DNA from: Variovorax flavidus
Lineage (GTDB): Bacteria > Pseudomonadota > Gammaproteobacteria > Burkholderiales > Burkholderiaceae_C
Reading direction: 5' to 3'
Length of the DNA stretch: 64,000 nt
NCBI RefSeq assembly: GCF_030317145.1
Contig: NZ_JASZYE010000005.1
Span: 248,001-312,000 of the forward strand
The position numbers and the translations under genes were made by a program. This document shows, in pieces, positions 43,047 to 51,755 of the stretch; position 1 is the stretch's first letter; the number at the start of each line of letters is the position of its first letter. The notes beneath the pieces were generated by a model. It ran no database searches, was not told the origin of the DNA, and saw nothing but the letters and a program-made list of their open reading frames with translations.

Positions 43047-44279
43047 TCAGGTCAGGGTGACTCGGGCGAATTTGCGTTTGCCGACCTGGACGACGTAGCT
43101 GCCTGCGGGGAGCTTGAGCGACTTGTCGCTGATGACGGTCGAGTCGACGCGTACGCCGCCGCCGTCGATGAGGCGGTTGCCTTCCGAGGTTGAAGAGGCC
43201 AGGCCGGCCTGCTTGAGCAGTTGGGCGATGCCGAGGGGGGCGCCAGTCAAGGCAAGCTCGGGGATCTCATCGGGCACGCCGCCCTTGCTGCGGTTGATGA
43301 AGTCCTGCTCGGCGGCTTCGGCGGCGGCGGGGCTGTGGAAACGCGCGGTGATTTCCTTGGCCAGGGCAACCTTGGCGTCCTTCGGGTTGCGGCCGGCTTC
43401 GATCTCGGCCTTGAGGGCCGCGATATCCGCCAGGGACTTGAAGCTCAGCAGCGTGTACCACCGCCACATCAGGGTGTCGGAGATGGACAGCACCTTGGCG
43501 AACATGGTGTTCGCGTCCTCGCTGATGCCGATGTAGTTGTTCTTGCTCTTCGACATCTTCTCGACGCCGTCGAGGCCTTCCAGCAGCGGCATAGTGAGTA
43601 TGCACTGCGGCTCCTGGCCGTATTCCTGCTGAAGATGGCGGCCGACCAGCAGGTTGAACTTCTGGTCGGTGCCGCCGAGTTCGAGGTCGGACTTGAGCGC
43701 AACCGAGTCGTAGCCCTGCATCAGGGGGTAGAGGAACTCGTGCACCGAGATCGACTGGCCCGCCTTGAAGCGCTTGCTGAAGTCGTCGCGCTCCATCATC
43801 CGCGCTACGGTGTACTTGGCCGCCAGCTGGATCATCCCGCGGGCGCCGAGCGGATCGCTCCATTCGGAGTTGTAACGAATCTCGGTCTTCGAGGGGTCGA
43901 GCACCAGGCTGGCTTGCCGGTAGTACGTTTGGGCGTTGGCCTCTATTTGCTCGCGCGTCAGGGGCGGCCGGGTGCTGTTGCGGCCCGACGGGTCGCCGAT
44001 GGTGGTGGTGAAGTCGCCGATCAGGAAGATCACGGTGTGCCCGAGATCCTGCAACTGGCGCATCTTGTTGAGTACCACCGTATGACCGATATGGATGTCA
44101 GGCGCGGTGGGGTCCAGGCCCAGCTTGATGCGCAGGGGCGTTCCCGTCGCTTCGGATCGCTGGAGCTTGCGCACCCATTCATCCTGGGGGAGCAACTCGT
44201 CAGTTCCACGGAGTGAAATTTCGAGGGCTCGTCCTACACCTTCGGACAGACTTGCGGATGTAACAAAACCGGGGTTCAT
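43047..44279 (-). CDS. tyrS: Tyrosyl-tRNA synthetase
   Basis: 410 residues. Class I signature motifs HIGH (63-66) and KMSKS (241-245) are exact, and a C-terminal S4-like RNA-binding domain follows. It is the TyrZ-type enzyme common in beta-proteobacteria. The start is divergent from the M23 peptidase across a 159-nt region. Confidence 0.97.
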   Translation of the reverse strand: MNPGFVTSASLSEGVGRALEISLRGTDELLPQDEWVRKLQRSEATGTPLRIKLGLDPTAPDIHIGHTVVLNKMRQLQDLGHTVIFLIGDFTTTIGDPSGRNSTRPPLTREQIEANAQTYYRQASLVLDPSKTEIRYNSEWSDPLGARGMIQLAAKYTVARMMERDDFSKRFKAGQSISVHEFLYPLMQGYDSVALKSDLELGGTDQKFNLLVGRHLQQEYGQEPQCILTMPLLEGLDGVEKMSKSKNNYIGISEDANTMFAKVLSISDTLMWRWYTLLSFKSLADIAALKAEIEAGRNPKDAKVALAKEITARFHSPAAAEAAEQDFINRSKGGVPDEIPELALTGAPLGIAQLLKQAGLASSTSEGNRLIDGGGVRVDSTVISDKSLKLPAGSYVVQVGKRKFARVTLT

Positions 44280-44291
44280 TGGGCTTTTTGG

Positions 44292-44319
44292 CTGATTTTT
44301 GTATGGCCGAAGCTATACT
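44292..44319 (+). promoter_or_regulatory. Predicted promoter of the M23 peptidase gene
   Basis: A -10 box TATACT at 44314-44319 (5 of 6) is preceded at about 16-17 nt by CTGATT at 44292-44297 (3 of 6 to TTGACA). It lies 120 nt before the predicted start, in the AT-richer region between the divergent tyrS and peptidase genes. Confidence 0.4.
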
Positions 44320-44438
44320 CAGCCCGACTTTTCAAGCGCCGGATTCTAAGCGGCGCTGTATGCCCGCACCGTCCTGCCGCCCGTTCGACACGGCCTCCGC
44401 AGCACGGATTTGCAGAACCTGAGTTGGAATTTCTAAGT

Positions 44439-45788
44439 TTGATCAACGGCATTCTGGCCGCCGAGGAGCTGATTGCTTCGCGCGTGGCTCACACATTCCG
44501 GACGTATCCGAAGCAGATCACGGCGGCGATCGCCGCGTTGCTGCTGTCCGCGGGTGGCGGTGCCTTTGCTGTTGCCTCGCTCGGCCCCGACGCGGCCGAC
44601 CTCCCTGTCCGGCAGGTCTTCGAAGCGGTCAAGCCGCTGTCGTTCGCCGAGCAGGTCGAAGCACTGGACACCCACAGCTTCACGCTGTTCCGTAACGAAA
44701 CCACCCGTTCGAGCGACACCGCCGAAGCGCTGTTGAGGCGCTTGGGCATTGCCGACCCGGCAGCCGCCGCTTTCGTGCGGGGCAACCCCGAGGCGCGCAC
44801 CGCCCTGCTCAGTCGCCCTGGCCGTACGGTCTCGGCGGAAGCCACGCAGGAAAACACGCTGCAAAAGCTCAGCGCACGCTGGATTCCCGACAGTGACGGC
44901 GGCTTCAAGCGCCTCGTGGTCGAGAAAAAAGGCAACGGCTTCATTGCCCGCACCGAATCCGACGCGCTGACGCCCGGCACCCGCCTCGCAAGCGGCGTGG
45001 TTCGCACCTCGCTTTTTGCGGCAACGGATGACGCGGGCATTCCCGATTCCGTGGCAAGCCAGCTGGCTGACGTCTTCTCCGGCGACGTGGACTTCCGCTC
45101 GCTGCGCAAGGGCGACCGCTTTGCCGTCGTGTACGAGACCTTCGACGCGGACGGCCAGTCGCTGCGCAGCGGCCGCGTGCTCTCGGCCGAATTCGAAAGC
45201 AACGGCAAGCTGCACCAGGCGCTGTGGTTCCAGGAGCCCGGCCAGAAAGGCGGCTACTACCGCCCCAACGGTGACAGCCTGCGCCGCGCCTACCTGAGCT
45301 CGCCTGTCGAATTCACGCGCGTATCGAGCGGCTTTGCAATGCGCCTGCATCCGATCCTCAACAGCTGGCGCCAGCACCACGGCATCGACTTCGCTGCACC
45401 CACGGGCACGCCCGTTCGCGCCGTTGGCGATGGCACGGTCGAGTTCGCGGGTACGCAAAGCGGTTACGGCAACATCGTGATCGTCAAGCACCGCAACAAC
45501 CAGGAAACGGCTTATGCCCACCTGAGCCGCGTCGACGTCAAGACCGGCCAGAGCATCAGCCAGAGCCAGACCCTGGGCGCCGTCGGTTCGACCGGCTGGG
45601 CAACCGGCCCGCACCTTCACTTCGAATTCCGGGTGAATGGCGAATACCACGATCCTTCCACCATTGCGCAACAGGAAGGCGGCGTTCCGATCACTGCAGC
45701 GGCACGCCCTGCGTTCGAGCGCCTCGCCCTCGCGACGCGCACCGAGCTTTCGGCCGCCTTCTCGGTGGTGCAAGCCAGCGCGGATTGA
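44439..45788 (+). CDS. M23 family peptidoglycan endopeptidase with N-terminal membrane anchor
   Basis: 449 residues from a TTG at 44439 with GGAA 9 nt upstream; a TTG at 44424 is the alternative. An N-terminal signal-anchor helix (ITAAIAALLLSAGGGAFAV) is followed by an OapA/LysM-like region and a C-terminal LytM domain with the zinc residues in MRLHPI, HHGIDFAAPTGTPV and TGPHLHFEF, all kept. It should cut peptide cross-links in the periplasm. The tyrS / M23 / anmK arrangement places it next to a cell-wall recycling gene. Confidence 0.92.
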   Translation: MINGILAAEELIASRVAHTFRTYPKQITAAIAALLLSAGGGAFAVASLGPDAADLPVRQVFEAVKPLSFAEQVEALDTHSFTLFRNETTRSSDTAEALLRRLGIADPAAAAFVRGNPEARTALLSRPGRTVSAEATQENTLQKLSARWIPDSDGGFKRLVVEKKGNGFIARTESDALTPGTRLASGVVRTSLFAATDDAGIPDSVASQLADVFSGDVDFRSLRKGDRFAVVYETFDADGQSLRSGRVLSAEFESNGKLHQALWFQEPGQKGGYYRPNGDSLRRAYLSSPVEFTRVSSGFAMRLHPILNSWRQHHGIDFAAPTGTPVRAVGDGTVEFAGTQSGYGNIVIVKHRNNQETAYAHLSRVDVKTGQSISQSQTLGAVGSTGWATGPHLHFEFRVNGEYHDPSTIAQQEGGVPITAAARPAFERLALATRTELSAAFSVVQASAD

Positions 45789-45837
45789 GCAACGGGCCCT
45801 GGCGGCCCGGGTGATCCCTCCACAATCCTCCCGAACC

Positions 45838-46950
45838 ATGGCTGAACTCTTCATCGGCCTCATGTCGGGCACCTCGCTGGACGGCGTCGACGGCGTGCTG
45901 GCCGATTTTTCGGACGGACGCATTGCGGTCCAGGGCTTTGCGGCAGCGCCGTTTTCGGTGAGCCTGCGCGCCGAGTTGATGGCGCTCAATTCCCCCGGCG
46001 GTGACAACGAACTGCACCGCGCCGCCCTCGCCGGTAACGGCCTCGCCCGGGTCTATGCGCGCGTGGCGCAGCAGTTGCTCGCCGATGCAGGCATCTCGGC
46101 CGGCGCCGTGACCGCCATCGGCGCGCACGGACAGACGGTGCGCCATCGCCCCGGTGAATTCGACGACGTCGGGTACACGCTGCAGATCAACAACCCCTCG
46201 CTGCTGGCCGAACTGACCGGCATTCCCGTGGTGGCGGATTTCCGCAGCCGCGATCTGGCAGCGGGCGGCCAGGGCGCGCCCCTGGTGCCCGGATTCCATC
46301 GGGCGCTGTTTGCACGCGACGACCGGGCAGTCGCCGTGCTGAACATCGGTGGCATTTCCAATCTCAGCCTGCTGCCGGCGGGCAGCGGCACGGTGCTGGG
46401 CTTCGATTGCGGTCCGGGCAACGCACTGATCGATCATTGGTGCCAGACACACATCGGCCAGCCCTTCGACGCGGCCGGCCAATGGGCCGCCAGCGGCCAG
46501 GTGCTGCCGGAACTGCTGTCACGGCTCCTCGGCGATGCCTATTTCGCCAAGGCGCCGCCCAAGAGCACGGGTCGCGACCTGTTCAATCCGAACTGGCTGG
46601 CCTCGCACATGGGCACGTCGGATGCGAGGCATGCCGATGTGCAAGCCACGCTGACTGAGCTGACCGCCCAAGTCTGCGCGACCCACCTGACGCGCTACGG
46701 ACCGGACAGCCAGTTGCTGATCGTCTGCGGCGGCGGAGCGCTCAACCTCCATCTCCTGTCGCGGCTGCGCGCACTGCTGCCATCGGTGGAAGTGGTCTCG
46801 TCCGCCGAACGCGGCTTGCCGCCGCAGGAAGTCGAGGCCGCGGCATTCGCGTGGCTGGCGCGCAGCACCATGCTCGGCCAGCCGGGCAACCTCGCCAGCG
46901 TCACCGGCGCACGCGGCGCGCGCGTTCTCGGCGCTATCTACCCCGCTTGA
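45838..46950 (+). CDS. anmK: Anhydro-N-acetylmuramic acid kinase
   Basis: 370 residues. AnmK converts 1,6-anhydroMurNAc from wall turnover to MurNAc-6-phosphate. The ATP-binding start FIGLMSGTSLDGVDG, the catalytic AIGAHGQTVRHRP segment and GFDCGPGNALID are characteristic. The ATG at 45838 gives the standard N-terminus. It follows the M23 peptidase by 49 nt on the same strand, fitting a recycling unit. Confidence 0.96.
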   Translation: MAELFIGLMSGTSLDGVDGVLADFSDGRIAVQGFAAAPFSVSLRAELMALNSPGGDNELHRAALAGNGLARVYARVAQQLLADAGISAGAVTAIGAHGQTVRHRPGEFDDVGYTLQINNPSLLAELTGIPVVADFRSRDLAAGGQGAPLVPGFHRALFARDDRAVAVLNIGGISNLSLLPAGSGTVLGFDCGPGNALIDHWCQTHIGQPFDAAGQWAASGQVLPELLSRLLGDAYFAKAPPKSTGRDLFNPNWLASHMGTSDARHADVQATLTELTAQVCATHLTRYGPDSQLLIVCGGGALNLHLLSRLRALLPSVEVVSSAERGLPPQEVEAAAFAWLARSTMLGQPGNLASVTGARGARVLGAIYPA

Positions 46951-46984
46951 TTTGCGGCTGGACCGGCGCCATCGCCGATCCGCG

Positions 46985-48403
46985 TCACCCCTGACCCGAA
47001 ACCTCCGGCTGCGCCGGCTGCACTGCGCGCGCCTCCGGCGGCAAGTGCCAGAAGATCAGCGCGGAGGCCAGCGTGATCAGCCCCATGCTCGCGAAGGTCG
47101 CCTCGAACGCGTGCAGCGTCTCCAGCGGCGTGTCGCTGCCGAAGATCCCGGTGTAGCCCGCGAGGACCGCGCTCGCAGCAGCCACGCCGAGGCTCATCGC
47201 CAGCATCTGCACCATCGACAGAAGGCTGTTGCCGGCGCTCGCCATGCTGCCGTCCAGGTCCTTCAGCGTGATCGTGTTCATGGCGGTGAACTGCAGCGAA
47301 TTGACCGCTCCGAACACCAGCAACTGGACGATGTGCAGCACGACCGGCTGCGAAGGCGTGGTGAGGCCGAAGCTCCCCATCGTCAGCCCCACCAGCGCGG
47401 TATTGACGACCAGCACGCGGCGGTAGCCGTATCGCGTGATCAATGGCGTGGCGAAGCGCTTCATCGCCATGCCCGCCAGCGCGATCGGCAGCATCATGAG
47501 CCCCGCCTTCAGCGGCGAATAGTCCATCGAGACCTGGAGCAGCAGCGGGATCAGGAAGGGCATGCAGCCGCTGCCAAGACGCGAGAACAGATTGCCGAGC
47601 AGGCCGATGCTCAGGGTCGGGATGCCGAAAAGCGCCGGCTCGAAAAGCGGATAGGGTCGGCGTACCGCATGCAGCCAATAGGCCGTGATGCTTGCGAAGC
47701 CGAAGACCAGCAGCACGAGCACGCCGACCTGGCGCAATCCCAGTCCGGAGACACCGTCGATCGCGAGCGAGATCGACACCATGCCAAAGGCCAGCAACGC
47801 GTAGCCGACCGCATCGAAGCGGTGCAGCAGATCCGCCCGCAGGTCCGGCATGACACGCAGCGTGACGAAGCATCCGATCAGGCCCACCGGCACGTTGATC
47901 AGGAAGATCCAGTGCCACGATGCGTACTGCACCAGCCACCCGCCCAGCGTCGGACCGAGCAGCGGGCCGATCAACCCGGGGATCGCGACGAAGCTCATGG
48001 CGGCCAGGAACTCGGCCCTCGGCACGGTGCGAAGCAATGCGAGGCGCCCGACAGGCAGCAGGAGCGCACCGCCCATCCCCTGGATGACACGTGCCGCGAC
48101 CAACTGCCCGATGCCCCGCGACAAGGCGCACAGCACCGAGCCGAGCACGAACAGCACGATGGCGGCGAAGAAGATCCGGCGCGTGCCGAAGCGATCCGCT
48201 ATCCAGCCCGAGGCAGGGATCAGCATCGCCATGGTGAGCGAGTAGGCCACCACCACCGATTGCATGCGCAAGGGGCTCTCGCCCAGGCTGGCCGCCATGG
48301 AGGGCAGCGCGGTGTTGATGATCGTCGCATCGAGCGTCTGCATGAAGAAGCCGATGGCGACCAGCCACAGCAGGCTCTTGCGCGGGGAACTCGATGAAGT
48401 CAT
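46985..48403 (-). CDS. DHA2-family MFS multidrug transporter
   Basis: 472 residues, about 13-14 membrane helices. The MFS motif A appears as GWIADRFGTRRIFF, and the segment LDATIINTALPSMAASL is typical of EmrB/MdtD-type proteins. DHA2 transporters export drugs or other toxic compounds with protons. The gene sits alone between anmK (convergent) and the erpA terminator. The substrate is unknown. Confidence 0.9.
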   Translation of the reverse strand: MTSSSSPRKSLLWLVAIGFFMQTLDATIINTALPSMAASLGESPLRMQSVVVAYSLTMAMLIPASGWIADRFGTRRIFFAAIVLFVLGSVLCALSRGIGQLVAARVIQGMGGALLLPVGRLALLRTVPRAEFLAAMSFVAIPGLIGPLLGPTLGGWLVQYASWHWIFLINVPVGLIGCFVTLRVMPDLRADLLHRFDAVGYALLAFGMVSISLAIDGVSGLGLRQVGVLVLLVFGFASITAYWLHAVRRPYPLFEPALFGIPTLSIGLLGNLFSRLGSGCMPFLIPLLLQVSMDYSPLKAGLMMLPIALAGMAMKRFATPLITRYGYRRVLVVNTALVGLTMGSFGLTTPSQPVVLHIVQLLVFGAVNSLQFTAMNTITLKDLDGSMASAGNSLLSMVQMLAMSLGVAAASAVLAGYTGIFGSDTPLETLHAFEATFASMGLITLASALIFWHLPPEARAVQPAQPEVSGQG

Positions 48404-48426
48404 GAAGGCAGAAAGTGACGGGCAGC

Positions 48427-48449
48427 AAAAAGCCGCCCGGAGGCGGCTT
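48427..48449 (-). terminator. Terminator after erpA
   Basis: On the minus strand an AAGCCGCC / GGGCGGCTT stem with a 3-nt loop is followed by TTT. It lies 30 nt after the erpA stop and just before the start of the MFS gene, separating the two transcripts. Confidence 0.85.
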
Positions 48450-48478
48450 CTTGAAGGAACGCGAAAAAGCTCAGCACA

Positions 48479-48844
48479 TCAGGCCGAAAAGCTCGATCCA
48501 CAGCCGCAGGTGCTGGTGGCGTTCGGGTTCTTGATCACGAACTGGGCGCCTTGCAGGTCTTCCTTGTAGTCGATCTCGGCGCCGACCAGGTACTGGTAGC
48601 TCATGGCATCGATCAGCAGGGACACGCCGTTCTTGGTCATCGTCGTGTCGTCTTCGTTGGTGATTTCATCGAAGGTGAAACCGTACTGGAAGCCCGAGCA
48701 GCCGCCACCCTGCACGAACACGCGCAGCTTGAGATCGGGGTTGCCTTCTTCGGCGATCAGGTCGGCGACCTTGGCCGCGGCGCTGTCCGTGAAGACGATG
48801 GGCTCGGGCATCTGGGTCTGGATGTTTTCTGCAACGGCGCTCAT
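48479..48844 (-). CDS. erpA: Iron-sulfur cluster insertion protein ErpA
   Basis: 121 residues, A-type carrier. The three cluster cysteines are C49 (GGGCSGFQYGF) and C113/C115 (TCGCGSSF). ErpA hands [4Fe-4S] or [2Fe-2S] clusters to apo-targets such as IspG. It lies downstream of rplM-rpsI on the same strand but has its own terminator pair on both sides. Confidence 0.96.
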   Translation of the reverse strand: MSAVAENIQTQMPEPIVFTDSAAAKVADLIAEEGNPDLKLRVFVQGGGCSGFQYGFTFDEITNEDDTTMTKNGVSLLIDAMSYQYLVGAEIDYKEDLQGAQFVIKNPNATSTCGCGSSFSA

Positions 48845-48903
48845 TAAGGGGACTCCTGTGGGGCCGAACGTGCGGCCGATCGATGAATGCTACTTCAAAC
48901 AGC

Positions 48904-48929
48904 AAAAAACCGCCCGAAGGCGGCTTTTT
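48904..48929 (-). terminator. Terminator after rpsI
   Basis: Minus-strand stem AAAAAGCCGCC / GGGCGGTTTTTT with a short TTC loop, located 31 nt after the rpsI stop and before erpA. A-rich on one side and T-rich on the other, so it may work in both directions. Confidence 0.9.
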
Positions 48930-48959
48930 GACAGTGCAAGCGATAAGCCCAAAAGGCGA

Positions 48960-49352
48960 TCAGCGCTTGGAGAACTGCTTGCGGCGGCGTGCGGAGTGCA
49001 GACCGACCTTCTTACGTTCGACTTCACGCGCATCGCGCGTCACGAAGCCAGCCTGGCTCAACACCGGCTTGAGCGTCGCGTCGTAGTCGATCAGGGCGCG
49101 GGTGATGCCGTGGCGCGTTGCGCCGGCCTGGCCCGATTCACCGCCACCTGCCACATTGACCATGATGTCGAAGGTTTCGACGTTGTTGGTCAAGAAAAGC
49201 GGTTGCTTGGCGATCATGATCGAGGTTTCGCGGCCAAAGAAATCCTGGATGTCTTTGCCGTTGACCGTGATCTTGCCGGTGCCTTTTTTCAGAAACACGC
49301 GGGCGACGCTGGATTTGCGACGGCCGGTGCCATTGTTCCATTCACCAATCAT
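48960..49352 (-). CDS. rpsI: 30S ribosomal protein S9
   Basis: 130 residues, starting MIGEWNNGTGRRKSSVARV and ending in the basic tail RRRKQFSKR that reaches the ribosomal P site. The ATG at 49352 has GGAG 8 nt upstream; an upstream TTG in frame was not used. It follows rplM by 12 nt, the usual L13-S9 operon. Confidence 0.98.
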   Translation of the reverse strand: MIGEWNNGTGRRKSSVARVFLKKGTGKITVNGKDIQDFFGRETSIMIAKQPLFLTNNVETFDIMVNVAGGGESGQAGATRHGITRALIDYDATLKPVLSQAGFVTRDAREVERKKVGLHSARRRKQFSKR

Positions 49353-49364
49353 TCTCAAGGCTCC

Positions 49365-49796
49365 TTACAGTTCCAGCACTTTGGGCTGTTGGGCGGTATG
49401 CGGGTGCTCTGCGCCACCGTACACCTTGAGTTTCTTGATCATCGCGTAGCCGAGCGGACCCTTGGGCAGCATGCCCTTGACGGCCTTTTCCAGGGCGCGG
49501 CCCGGATGCTTGGCTTGCATGTCGCGGAAGTTGGTGGCCGTGATGCCGCCCGGATAGCCCGAGTGACGGTAGTACACCTTGTCAAGCGGCTTGGCGCCGG
49601 TGACGCGCAGCTGGGCTGCGTTGATGATGACGATGAAGTCACCGGTATCGACGTGAGGCGTGTAAATGGCCTTGTGTTTGCCGCGCAAACGGAGAGCAAC
49701 TTCGCTGGCTACTCGTCCGAGGACCTTGTCGGTCGCGTCAATCACAAACCACTCGTGCGTCACGTCAGCGGGCTTGGCGCTGAACGTTTTGGTCAT
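49365..49796 (-). CDS. rplM: 50S ribosomal protein L13
   Basis: 143 residues, full length (MTKTFSAKPADVTHEWFVID start, listed in part; VLGRVASEVALRLRGK core). L13 is an early assembly protein of the large subunit. First gene of the rplM-rpsI operon, with a strong promoter upstream and a leader of about 115 nt that could hold autoregulatory structure. Confidence 0.98.
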   Translation of the reverse strand: MTKTFSAKPADVTHEWFVIDATDKVLGRVASEVALRLRGKHKAIYTPHVDTGDFIVIINAAQLRVTGAKPLDKVYYRHSGYPGGITATNFRDMQAKHPGRALEKAVKGMLPKGPLGYAMIKKLKVYGGAEHPHTAQQPKVLEL

Positions 49797-49919
49797 GAGT
49801 TTTCTCTTTGAAGAGGGTTTGGCGGGCCCTTTTCCACGGTCGGCGTTCCTCTGGCGGGAATCTCTTAGGTGGGTTCAGTTCCTTCGCCGCGGGGCCACAA
49901 AAGCGCTGCGAAGCCCTCG

Positions 49920-49949
49920 ATTATACGAAGAATCGCCCTTCCGAGGCAA
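49920..49949 (-). promoter_or_regulatory. Promoter of rplM-rpsI
   Basis: On the minus strand a perfect TATAAT at 49925-49920 follows TTGCCT at 49949-49944 (4 of 6) with an 18-nt spacer. It lies about 125 nt before the rplM start, leaving a leader RNA of about 115 nt. Confidence 0.7.
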
Positions 49950-49990
49950 TCCGGCGCCGTTTCGGGGGGCCGGCGGTTACCATCGGGGCC

Positions 49991-50941
49991 ATGTTCAGTT
50001 ACCGCCACGCCTTCCACGCCGGCAACCACGCCGACGTGCTCAAGCACACGGTGCTGATTGCCACGCTCGACTACTTGCTCGAAAAAGACGCTGCCCTGAC
50101 GGTGGTCGACACCCACGCGGGTGCCGGCCTCTACCGGCTCGACGGCGACTATGCCGGCACCAGCGGTGAAGCGGCGGACGGCGTGCTGCGCCTGCTTTCC
50201 GATCCCAAGCCCGCCCCGGCCGAGGCCAGCCCCGCCAAGGGATCGGCAAAAAAGGCGGCCGAAAAGCCACCCGAGCCCCTCGCTGACGCCCTCTCGCGCT
50301 ATCTCGAGGTGATCCGCGCCTTCAATCCCAAGGGCGGCGCGCGCATCTATCCGGGTTCGCCGTTCATCACCCACCACCTGCTGCGCGATCACGACAAGCT
50401 CAAGCTGTTCGAGCTGCATCCGACCGACGCCCGCACGCTCGACGCGAACATCGCGCAACTCGAAGCCGGCCGCCAGATCAGCGTGCTGCGTGACGACGGC
50501 TTCGGCAGCGCCACCAAGTTCCTGCCGCCGCCGTCGCGCCGCGCCCTGGTCCTGTGCGATCCGAGCTACGAGATCAAGAGCGACTACGCCCGCGTGCTGG
50601 ATTTCGTCGCCGAGGCGCTCAAGCGCTTCGCGACCGGCACCTACGCCGTGTGGTACCCCATCATTCCGCGCCCCGAGGCACACGACCTGCCCCGCCGCCT
50701 CAAGACCATGGCCACCAAGGCCGGCAAGCCCTGGCTGCATGCCACGCTGACGGTCAAGTCGAGCAAGATCACCACCGACGCGACCGGCGCCACGCACCGC
50801 CCGGGCCTGCCCGCCAGCGGCATGTTCCTGATCAATCCGCCCTACACGCTGAAACCCCTGCTTGCAGCCGCGCTGCCGCAAATGGCCGACCGCCTCGGCC
50901 AGGACCGCAACGCCACCTTCTCCCTCGACAGCGGCGGATAA
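49991..50941 (+). CDS. rlmJ: 23S rRNA (adenine2030-N6)-methyltransferase RlmJ
   Basis: 316 residues, somewhat longer than E. coli RlmJ because of an Ala/Lys-rich insertion (KPAPAEASPAKGSAKKAAEK) near residue 75. The start MFSYRHAFHAGNHADVLKH and the catalytic LVLCDPSYE motif (DPPY variant) are diagnostic. Divergent from rplM. Confidence 0.95.
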   Translation: MFSYRHAFHAGNHADVLKHTVLIATLDYLLEKDAALTVVDTHAGAGLYRLDGDYAGTSGEAADGVLRLLSDPKPAPAEASPAKGSAKKAAEKPPEPLADALSRYLEVIRAFNPKGGARIYPGSPFITHHLLRDHDKLKLFELHPTDARTLDANIAQLEAGRQISVLRDDGFGSATKFLPPPSRRALVLCDPSYEIKSDYARVLDFVAEALKRFATGTYAVWYPIIPRPEAHDLPRRLKTMATKAGKPWLHATLTVKSSKITTDATGATHRPGLPASGMFLINPPYTLKPLLAAALPQMADRLGQDRNATFSLDSGG

Positions 50942-50969
50942 AACCCGCGCCGTCCGGCGCAATGCCGTG

Positions 50970-51074
50970 CCCATCCGCGAAACACCGCGGAACCGGCTTG
51001 GCCGGGCCGCTGGTGTTGCCCCCGGCAGGGGGTAGGCGGCTACACGCAGTGAGCAAGCCTGGGGGCGAGCAACA
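50970..51074 (-). repeat. 3'-end-associated GC-rich repeat, copy 6
   Basis: Minus-strand orientation, starting right after the rlpA stop: TGTTGCTCGCCCCCAGGCTT, ACTGCGTGTAGCCGCC (subtype A), CCCCCTGCCGGGGG and the AACACC...GGTGTT stem. Nearly identical to copy 5. Between convergent rlmJ and rlpA. Confidence 0.9.
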
Positions 51075-51755
51075 TCACTTCCGATGGAGCGGTATCAGCT
51101 TGCGCGCAGGTTTCACCTTGAGCGTCGGCTCTGCTGCCGGTGCCGCCGCTGGTGGGTCAACCTGACCGACGACCGTCCCGCCACAGCGATCCGTGTCCTT
51201 GTCCACGATATGCAGCGCCACCTGCTTGATCCCGAGCCCCAGCAGGCCGATCGACTCGGCGGCGGCGCGGCTCAGGTCGATGATGCGGCCCGAGGTGTAG
51301 GGACCGCGGTCATTGATGCGGACCAGCACTTCCCGCCCGTTCACCAGGCTGCGAACGCACACCCGCGTGTTGAACGGCAGCGTCTTGTGGGCGGCGGTGA
51401 ACTCCGTCATGTCGAACCGCTCGCCGCTCGCCGTCTTGCGTTGATGGAACTGGATGCCATACCAGGAAGCGCCGCCACGTTCAAAAATCTCGCGCGGCCC
51501 CTCGTCGCCCGGCACGCCGTCATCCAGTGCCGCCTCGCCTGTGCCGGACACCGCGAGGTCGTAACGCACGGAGGGCACCTGGGAGCGCGGCGGCGCGCCG
51601 GGCGGCACCGTCAGCTGCTTGACCAGGGGTCGCAGCCTGAGCTGCGCCGCGCCTTCCGCACCATCGCCCGTCGAGGGCTGGGTGGTACACGCCGCCAGAC
51701 CCAGCGCCGCGACGAGCGCGGGCAAGCTGCCGGCGAGACGCCTACCCAAACTCAT
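51075..51755 (-). CDS. rlpA: Septal ring lytic transglycosylase RlpA-family lipoprotein
   Basis: 226 residues. Signal with lipobox LAAC (C23), a variable linker, then a double-psi beta-barrel: ASWYGIQFHQRKTASGERFD, with Glu, Asp and His of the catalytic site (GERFDMTEFTAAH), and VRINDRGPYTSGRIIDLS. RlpA cleaves denuded glycan strands at the septum. No C-terminal SPOR domain is present, unlike the Pseudomonas enzyme. The start overlaps the metF stop (ATGA), so it belongs to the ahcY operon. Confidence 0.92.
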   Translation of the reverse strand: MSLGRRLAGSLPALVAALGLAACTTQPSTGDGAEGAAQLRLRPLVKQLTVPPGAPPRSQVPSVRYDLAVSGTGEAALDDGVPGDEGPREIFERGGASWYGIQFHQRKTASGERFDMTEFTAAHKTLPFNTRVCVRSLVNGREVLVRINDRGPYTSGRIIDLSRAAAESIGLLGLGIKQVALHIVDKDTDRCGGTVVGQVDPPAAAPAAEPTLKVKPARKLIPLHRK